64,000 nt of DNA. Origin: Favolaschia claudopus. Taxonomy: Eukaryota; Basidiomycota; Agaricomycetes; Agaricales; Mycenaceae. Shown here piece after piece: positions 57,683 through 64,000 of the stretch. The translations under genes and the position numbers were made by a program. The notes below the pieces were generated by a model. The model was not told the origin of the DNA. It was given only the letters and a program-made list of their open reading frames with translations, and did no database searches. Location of the stretch: NCBI GenBank assembly GCA_037176885.1, contig JAWWNJ010000074.1, positions 744,001-808,000 on the forward strand, in the 5' to 3' direction. Each line of letters begins with the position of its first letter. Position 1 is the stretch's first letter.

Positions 57683-58173
57683 TGGTTGCGGCCAAAACTT
57701 CATGACCAGTCCCAATTTTGCTCAAAATCCTTCGGGATTCGAGATTTAGCAGGAACTAGGGTATGGTTTATAGGTGAAATTTTTGTTTCAGAGGAATCGT
57801 AGGTACTCCTAACTTAGGGTTACAAAACACGAAATTTGAACAGCGAAAAACCAAAATTGTGTGTACTAAACTCGCGAGTTTGAGGCAGGTAATCAAGTCT
57901 TTCTCTGCCTGCAACCCCGGACTCCTTCTTCCGGACCCCACAGTGAAAGTGAAATATCCTCAAGAAATCGGCAATGGCCAGGCGACATTGATGCTGTTGC
58001 ACAGCCACCGGTCCAAGTGATCCGCAATCAAAAGCGCGAAATTGCCGTGCAAAACACGGAAAACCGATTTTTCGAAGTTTTGCTCCAGTACGTTTGTAGA
58101 TTACCTTCTTGCAATGCTATTTACACAATCCCAGGATGTCTCAATGAAAACTGACGTGACAGTATCAATTACC
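57683..58173. mobile_element. TA-inserting MITE, family B, copy 3, right end missing
   Basis: Starts TGGTTGCGGCC after TA (57681-57682) and follows copy 1 closely to GTATCAATTACC, where it stops; the right TIR is absent. Confidence 0.8.
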
Positions 58174-58495
58174 AAAACGATTCTAAAGCCTTTGCCGGGC
58201 CGGATTCCCAAATTTTGCCCTACTGCACTTAATACGAATATTTGCGACCGTGGGAACGTGATTTTGATCATTGGATGTGTATGGATGAGGTCCAAATGAG
58301 GTCTATCTTATCCCCAGGTGATCGGGCTGCACGTGATCTTGCTTGCGTGAATGCAATGACGCGCGAGCTGGGGAATCGAATCGTCGCTTGCTCGCCGTTT
58401 GGGTATGGACGGGATGCTGCATGCACAAAGATCAGAATAGTTTCAAGGGCGGAAACACAGCAATGACGGCGCACTGGGCGTCCAGGGACCAATTA

Positions 58496-58933
58496 GAGAC
58501 TTTGCGCAGAGCCACCGGGAGCCGCCCGGTGGCTCTCACGGCATGCGCTGTGGAGCGGCTACGCGCTATGGTGGCTCATTCGGTGGCTGGAAGAACAACT
58601 TGAAATTCATTTTCTTCGGCATTTTTTCATCCCCCTGGATGACCTCGAAGCGCTAGGCTCCCAAACCCCCGGGAAGCACACCAAGGTTCCACGCCAACCG
58701 TCGGTTTTGCAAGAACCGGCCAAAAACGCACCAAATAAAGCGGGAAACTGGTAATCTAACCACGACACCTCACTACATTGAGGTATAGTCACAGAGGTAC
58801 CATGTAGATACTTGAAGCCCCACCTGCAACGCGGGCGACGAGCCACCAAACGAGCCACCATATGCCGTAGCCGCTCCACAGCGCATGCCGTGAGAGCCAC
58901 TGGGTGGCTACCGGTGGCTCTGCGCAAAGTCTC
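58496..58933. mobile_element. TA-inserting MITE, family D, copy 2 (438 bp)
   Basis: Arms of ~100 bp starting GAGACTTTGCGCAGAGCCAC, inverted; TA at 58494-58495 and 58934-58935. Confidence 0.88.
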
Positions 58934-59408
58934 TATTCTCTTCGCAAATAAGGAGTTAGCGGCTGCGGTTCAGCGCGTCCTTCACCCAGAGGTTGGCGGA
59001 AAGGAACCATCCGCTGACGATCTCACACGCGTTGAGAATGCATCATTTGGGGGTGCCAAAACTGTTGCGCTGGCAGGAGCAATATTCGAAAATGCTATTG
59101 CGAAGCGCGGGCAGGGCGACCGAGTTGATATCCTCCTCCGAACTAAGCTCGGCAACGGCGAGCCCGTGAAACGGTTCCCTAAGACGAATCAGACGCGTTT
59201 TGGGAGCCACGGAGACGCAGCCTGCGAGCTCATTTCACGCCGCCACATCTATCTCAGGCTCCATTCGGGTGTCGTCATTTAGCGGCATTTAGCGTCACTT
59301 TGGAGCACTTCATAAAAATTCCCTGCCAAAATTTGGGTGAGAGATGCTCCGAAATGACGTCAAGTGACGCTACCGAATGGAGCCTCACCTTCCTCGACGC
59401 CATCAAAC

Positions 59409-60509
59409 GGTTAACCGACCGATCAGCTGGGTCCACTCAACATGTTGAGTGCACAGCCACGTTTCACACACCGCGAGACATCCCGGTACGTATGTACCGA
59501 GGGCCGAGGCTGAGTGTGACAGTGTCACAACCGTAACACTTAACAACCTTCTGTCTTTCGTCCACGATTTCTCGACCCTACGGGCTTGCAGACCTCTGAT
59601 TTTGCTTGGGCTGTACAGATACGATATCTAAGTTATTTAATTGCGTGTTTTCTCATCCTGGGACGGCCAGAATGCTCGCGATTTGAATAAATTCTGCATT
59701 TTTATCATCCCCCTCTGTTGCCGCGAAATGGGCATCTCCCGCTCCTCCGGATGCTCCAAGAAAATATTAGCAACACTCAATTTGTTCTGAGCTCTTTGTC
59801 TGCTCAAACTTACGAGATTCTCTCGCTCTAGTCACAATCAAACTTCTTTTCCTCATTGCTTCTGGGCTTTCCAGTGATGCAGCCTGAGGTGAGGCAAAAA
59901 ATAGGTGAGGAGATTTCGATATTGTTTCATTCAGTCTCTGTTGTACTCGGGAATCCATGCTAGGTCTGTTTACTGGGCCACGTTTGAATTTTCTATCACC
60001 TTCTGTAAGCCTAGGATTACAGTTCCTTTGAAGTATCTCATGCTGTAGCTTTTGGCCAGTGAATGGGCTTCTACTTACTCTAGTGTGAGTCCATAATTCA
60101 GTCAAGTCAACCATACATGTACGCACTTGATAAATGTACGCACTTGATACTGCATTTTTATTTTTTATTTTCGATGCAATAGCCTGTTTAGGAGGCAGAG
60201 TTTATCCTCCTCTCCTCCCCTTTTATATCTACTGTTGAACTTTGTTACCCCTTGCCGGCCTTGCCAGTTACCTGTGTGCCTTGCTGCTTTATATTAATTT
60301 TGTGCAATGATTGTATTGAGTAATTGAAAAAGCTTCAACCCAGTCCACAATAATAGCCCGCCTTAGATCTTTCTGAGCCTCCCAAGAGCCTCCCCATGCT
60401 CACCCCAAAAGCTCACTTGTCTCTTTCTTTTCTCTTTCTTTTTCTTTCTTTTTCCGCCTTTTTGCGTTCTTTTCCCCGTTTGGACACCCAGTGGTATGGT
60501 CGGAAAACC
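59409..60509 (-). mobile_element. Tandem unit 1
   Basis: 1,101 bp. Minus-strand frame 60126-59767 (119 residues, e.g. SPEAMRKRSLIVTRARESRK) and a 16-bp tandem doublet TGTACGCACTTGATA near 60120. The small frame is identical in all three units but has no recognised domain. A TTTCTTTTTCTTT tract lies near 60420-60455. Confidence 0.8.
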
Positions 60510-60515
60510 TCAAAC

Positions 60516-61616
60516 GGTTAACCGACCGATCAGCTGGGTCCACTCAACATGTTGAGTGCACAGCCACGTTTCACACACCGCGAGACATCCCGGTACGTAT
60601 GTACCGAGGGCCGAGGCTGAGTGTGACAGTGTCACAACCGTAACACTTAACAACCTTCTGTCTTTCGTCCACGATTTCTCGACCCTACGGGCTTGCAGAC
60701 CTCTGATTTTGCTTGGGCTGTACAGATACGATATCTAAGTTATTTAATTGCGTGTTTTCTCATCCTGGGACGGCCAGAATGCTCGCGATTTGAATAAATT
60801 CTGCATTTTTATCATCCCCCTCTGTTGCCGCGAAATGGGCATCTCCCGCTCCTCCGGATGCTCCAAGAAAATATTAGCAACACTCAATTTGTTCTGAGCT
60901 CTTTGTCTGCTCAAACTTACGAGATTCTCTCGCTCTAGTCACAATCAAACTTCTTTTCCTCATTGCTTCTGGGCTTTCCAGTGATGCAGCCTGAGGTGAG
61001 GCAAAAAATAGGTGAGGAGATTTCGATATTGTTTCATTCAGTCTCTGTTGTACTCGGGAATCCATGCTAGGTCTGTTTACTGGGCCACGTTTGAATTTTC
61101 TATCACCTTCTGTAAGCCTAGGATTACAGTTCCTTTGAAGTATCTCATGCTGTAGCTTTTGGCCAGTGAATGGGCTTCTACTTACTCTAGTGTGAGTCCA
61201 TAATTCAGTCAAGTCAACCATACATGTACGCACTTGATAAATGTACGCACTTGATACTGCATTTTTATTTTTTATTTTCGATGCAATAGCCTGTTTAGGA
61301 GGCAGAGTTTATCCTCCTCTCCTCCCCTTTTATATCTACTGTTGAACTTTGTTACCCCTTGCCGGCCTTGCCAGTTACCTGTGTGCCTTGCTGCTTTATA
61401 TTAATTTTGTGCAATGATTGTATTGAGTAATTGAAAAAGCTTCAACCCAGTCCACAATAATAGCCCGCCTTAGATCTTTCTGAGCCTCCCAAGAGCCTCC
61501 CCATGCTCACCCCAAAAGCTCACTTGTCTCTTTCTTTTCTCTTTCTTTTTCTTTCTTTTTCCGCCTTTTTGCGTTCTTTTCCCCGTTTGGACACCCAGTG
61601 GTATGGTCGGAAAACC
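60516..61616 (-). mobile_element. Tandem unit 2
   Basis: Same as unit 1; its minus-strand frame is at 61233-60874. Preceded by linker TCAAAC (60510-60515). Confidence 0.8.
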
Positions 61617-61622
61617 TCAAAC

Positions 61623-62723
61623 GGTTAACCGACCGATCAGCTGGGTCCACTCAACATGTTGAGTGCACAGCCACGTTTCACACACCGCGAGACATCCCGG
61701 TACGTATGTACCGAGGGCCGAGGCTGAGTGTGACAGTGTCACAACCGTAACACTTAACAACCTTCTGTCTTTCGTCCACGATTTCTCGACCCTACGGGCT
61801 TGCAGACCTCTGATTTTGCTTGGGCTGTACAGATACGATATCTAAGTTATTTAATTGCGTGTTTTCTCATCCTGGGACGGCCAGAATGCTCGCGATTTGA
61901 ATAAATTCTGCATTTTTATCATCCCCCTCTGTTGCCGCGAAATGGGCATCTCCCGCTCCTCCGGATGCTCCAAGAAAATATTAGCAACACTCAATTTGTT
62001 CTGAGCTCTTTGTCTGCTCAAACTTACGAGATTCTCTCGCTCTAGTCACAATCAAACTTCTTTTCCTCATTGCTTCTGGGCTTTCCAGTGATGCAGCCTG
62101 AGGTGAGGCAAAAAATAGGTGAGGAGATTTCGATATTGTTTCATTCAGTCTCTGTTGTACTCGGGAATCCATGCTAGGTCTGTTTACTGGGCCACGTTTG
62201 AATTTTCTATCACCTTCTGTAAGCCTAGGATTACAGTTCCTTTGAAGTATCTCATGCTGTAGCTTTTGGCCAGTGAATGGGCTTCTACTTACTCTAGTGT
62301 GAGTCCATAATTCAGTCAAGTCAACCATACATGTACGCACTTGATAAATGTACGCACTTGATACTGCATTTTTATTTTTTATTTTCGATGCAATAGCCTG
62401 TTTAGGAGGCAGAGTTTATCCTCCTCTCCTCCCCTTTTATATCTACTGTTGAACTTTGTTACCCCTTGCCGGCCTTGCCAGTTACCTGTGTGCCTTGCTG
62501 CTTTATATTAATTTTGTGCAATGATTGTATTGAGTAATTGAAAAAGCTTCAACCCAGTCCACAATAATAGCCCGCCTTAGATCTTTCTGAGCCTCCCAAG
62601 AGCCTCCCCATGCTCACCCCAAAAGCTCACTTGTCTCTTTCTTTTCTCTTTCTTTTTCTTTCTTTTTCCGCCTTTTTGCGTTCTTTTCCCCGTTTGGACA
62701 CCCAGTGGTATGGTCGGAAAACC
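61623..62723 (-). mobile_element. Tandem unit 3
   Basis: Same as unit 1; its minus-strand frame is at 62340-61981. Preceded by linker TCAAAC (61617-61622), followed by the full target CATCAAAC. Confidence 0.8.
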
Positions 62724-62816
62724 CATCAAACAGCATTGGAAGACGGGCCTACACTCACCGAACTCGCTGTCCTCGCCATTTACTGTAAAGTTTCGCTCAA
62801 TTCTCCTGGGCTGTGA

Positions 62817-63110
62817 CCTGTGACCGCTCGATCCGAATCTTGGTTTTCTGAAATGGGTCAGGTTGACCGTGACCGGGAAAAAATTTCGGAAATTCACCGG
62901 CAATGGGCTTGGGTTTTTGCAGCATTCTAGTGAGTCATTCTACCATTGTTAGGCTCGCAGAATCGAAGAAAAAGAACAAAATCCGCAGTAATGGATTTTT
63001 CCTGGTCTCGAGGGGTAATTTCACTGCGACAAATGGTCAAAATCTCCTCGAGATGCGGTACAACAGGCAAAAATGACCACAATAAGGTGAGTGTGATCAC
63101 CACGTCACTC
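62817..63110. other. Short gene-free interval
   Basis: No coding or repeat structure seen. Confidence 0.4.
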
Positions 63111-63390
63111 TTTTTTTTTTTTTTTTTTTTTTTTTTGAGCGTTTGAATAATGTAACTAAGTCTGCAAAGCATTCTCAGCACATCCGCAAGATAACTGGGT
63201 AATCCAGTAGAACCGGGAAGTAGTCCAGGAGGAAATGCCGTTACGCACTAGTAATACCTATGTGTGGGACTCTGGCCATTAGGAGATCATCCTACTCCAA
63301 TTTTCTGTGTGATGGGCCACATACCCACTAAAACCCCCCTTGTATTTATCCAATCATCCGGAAGCGAATCTTCATTACGGAGGAACTCAG
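63111..63390 (-). mobile_element. LINE 3' end, 5'-truncated copy
   Basis: T26 (63111-63136) is the complement of a poly(A) tail. The minus strand then matches the 3' UTR and last codons of the LINE at 19376-27811: NEDSLPD(D)W, GVLVG, a stop at 63287-63289, and the 3' UTR word GGCATTTCCTCCTGGAC. Both tails start after AACGCTC. Coding similarity fades at ~63390. No target duplication found. Confidence 0.82.
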
Positions 63391-63468
63391 TCAACAAGAA
63401 CAGCACGATAAATATCCAAACGGCTCACTTACTATTAACACATCTTACGATCATACCTGCTCGCATCG

Positions 63469-64000
63469 ATGGCGTCCCAAATGATCAACCTCCCGTCTCT
63501 CCTGGCTACAGAGAAGCTACAAGTCAATAAAGCCAACTTCCCCACGTTCAAAGTACTCATCGAAGAGCATGCGGCAAGCAAAGGCTTGTCCGGTTATCTT
63601 GACGGCACCATCGAGAAACCCGCCCTCGTTACCACACCTCCTGGGGCAACCCCACAAGAACCCACTCCCATATTCTCCGGGACTCCCTCCCGCGATGAAT
63701 ACTTGTATCGCGACGGTGTCATGAAGTCGCTGGTCGTTACCAATATCATTGACCCAATTGGCCTTGGTGTCAAGCGTGACGGCACAGTAGTCTCGTACGC
63801 ACGACCCTCATGACATCCCAATTTGGGAGCCCTCCTCATGACAGGGCTCCCAAATTGCTCATGACAGGGCTCCCAAATTGGGATGTCATGAGGGTCGTGC
63901 GTACGAGACTAACGGCACAGCGAAGGAGTGCTGGGCTTCTGTCGTGGCTGCATGTGCGAAGAAGAGCGACGCTGCCTTGTCGCTTGCCGAAAGCGAATTC
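63469..64000 (+). pseudogene. Copia-type Gag, interrupted, runs off window
   Basis: Starts ATG 63469 (MASQMINLPSLL), then FPTFKVLIEEHAASKGLSGYLDGT, SRDEYLYRDGVMKSLVV and NIIDPIGLGVKRDGT, the pattern of fungal Ty1/Copia Gag N-termini, which form the RNA-packaging particle. A 124-bp foldback at 63788-63911 introduces a stop at 63811-63813; without it and one 9-bp target copy the frame continues AKECWASVVAACAKKSDAAL to the window edge. No LTR or primer-binding site is visible upstream because the LINE fragment lies 80 bp away. Confidence 0.8.
63788..63911. mobile_element. 124-bp Mutator-type foldback MITE
   Basis: 46-bp perfect inverted arms starting TAGTCTCGTACGCACGACCC; 9-bp target duplication ACGGCACAG (63779-63787, 63912-63920). 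Confidence 0.92.

Larger units (their letters stand above)
59401..62731 (+). mobile_element. Three tandem copies of a 1,101-bp inverted-repeat element within one 8-bp target duplication
   Basis: CATCAAAC stands at 59401-59408 and at 62724-62731. Between them are three head-to-tail units of 1,101 bp separated by TCAAAC, the last six bases of that target, giving a 1,107-bp period. Unit ends are 24-bp imperfect inverted repeats: GGTTAACCGACC...CTGGGT on the left, GGTTTTCCGACC...CTGGGT on the right. I noticed no differences between units. 8-bp duplications occur in hAT and KDZ transposons. Confidence 0.88.
58174..62816 (+). pseudogene. Fossil transposase-like gene, split by two insertions
   Basis: Coding-like pieces: 58290-58495 (NDGALGVQGP in one frame), 58934-59282 (ILFANKELAAAVQRVLHPEV ... 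GGAKTVALAGAIFENAIAK ... FPKTNQTRFGSHGDAACELI), 59377-59408 and 62732-62816 (ALEDGPTLTELAVLAIYCK). The TRFGSHxDAAxELI and TLTELAVLAxY motifs are, from memory, typical of a large basidiomycete transposon-encoded protein family; I cannot name the superfamily with certainty. A MITE (58496-58933) and the triple element (59409-62723) interrupt it, and removing each with one target copy joins plausible frames. At least one further frameshift lies between 59282 and 59377. Confidence 0.5.

Noticed and set aside
1..64000. CRISPR arrays, operons, ribosome-binding sites, bacterial insertion sequences
   Set aside because: Spliceosomal introns and fungal transposons show this is eukaryotic; no regularly spaced short repeats are present.

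Overview
This is nuclear DNA from a filamentous basidiomycete, most likely an Agaricomycete. The evidence is the short GT-AG introns (43-60 nt) that restore reading frames, the transposon families (pogo/Fot1-like with a SAP tail, Crypton-type tyrosine recombinase, EEP-type LINE, Copia, Helitron N-terminal fragment, hAT-, Mutator-, CACTA- and TA-inserting non-autonomous elements), and the almost complete absence of ordinary host genes. It reads as a repeat-rich accessory region in which elements are inserted into elements.

Layout. 0-9 kb: a 1.85 kb LTR retrotransposon derivative (identical 5-bp target duplications, oriented minus), a broken pogo-like transposase, two sets of dispersed repeats, and a long purine-skewed stretch without genes that contains a degenerate satellite. 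9.1-12.6 kb: an apparently complete pogo-like DNA transposon with perfect 21-bp terminal inverted repeats, TA target duplication and a 790-residue transposase with one 49-nt intron. 13-15.7 kb: a truncated RecQ-type helicase next to a 2.2 kb element with very long inverted repeats. 16.6-18.4 kb: GC-rich direct repeats and small inverted-repeat elements. 19.4-27.8 kb: a full-length LINE with an 18-bp target duplication and poly(A) tail, itself interrupted by three later insertions, one of which carries a fourth. 27.9-36 kb: a kinase-like gene cut off by a tyrosine recombinase fragment, whose other half lies 2.5 kb away in opposite orientation, then two multi-exon minus-strand genes. One has no recognisable family; the other has the HxD...H signature of an Fe(II)/2-oxoglutarate dioxygenase. 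36-58 kb: mostly decayed sequence with a dense set of non-autonomous elements, many with clear target duplications, plus a Helitron-type N-terminal fragment. 58-62.8 kb: a fossil transposase-like gene holding three head-to-tail copies of a 1,101-bp inverted-repeat element. 63.1-64 kb: the 3' end of a second LINE copy (minus) and a Copia Gag gene interrupted by a 124-bp foldback element and running off the window.

How the parts relate. Most structure is a record of insertion order: several elements can be removed in silico, leaving one copy of the target duplication, and the interrupted reading frame closes. The only loci that look coding-competent are the pogo transposase (9757-12178), the unknown gene at 32445-33552 and the dioxygenase-like gene at 34182-36014. 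Assignments rest on motifs read by eye; no database search was possible.
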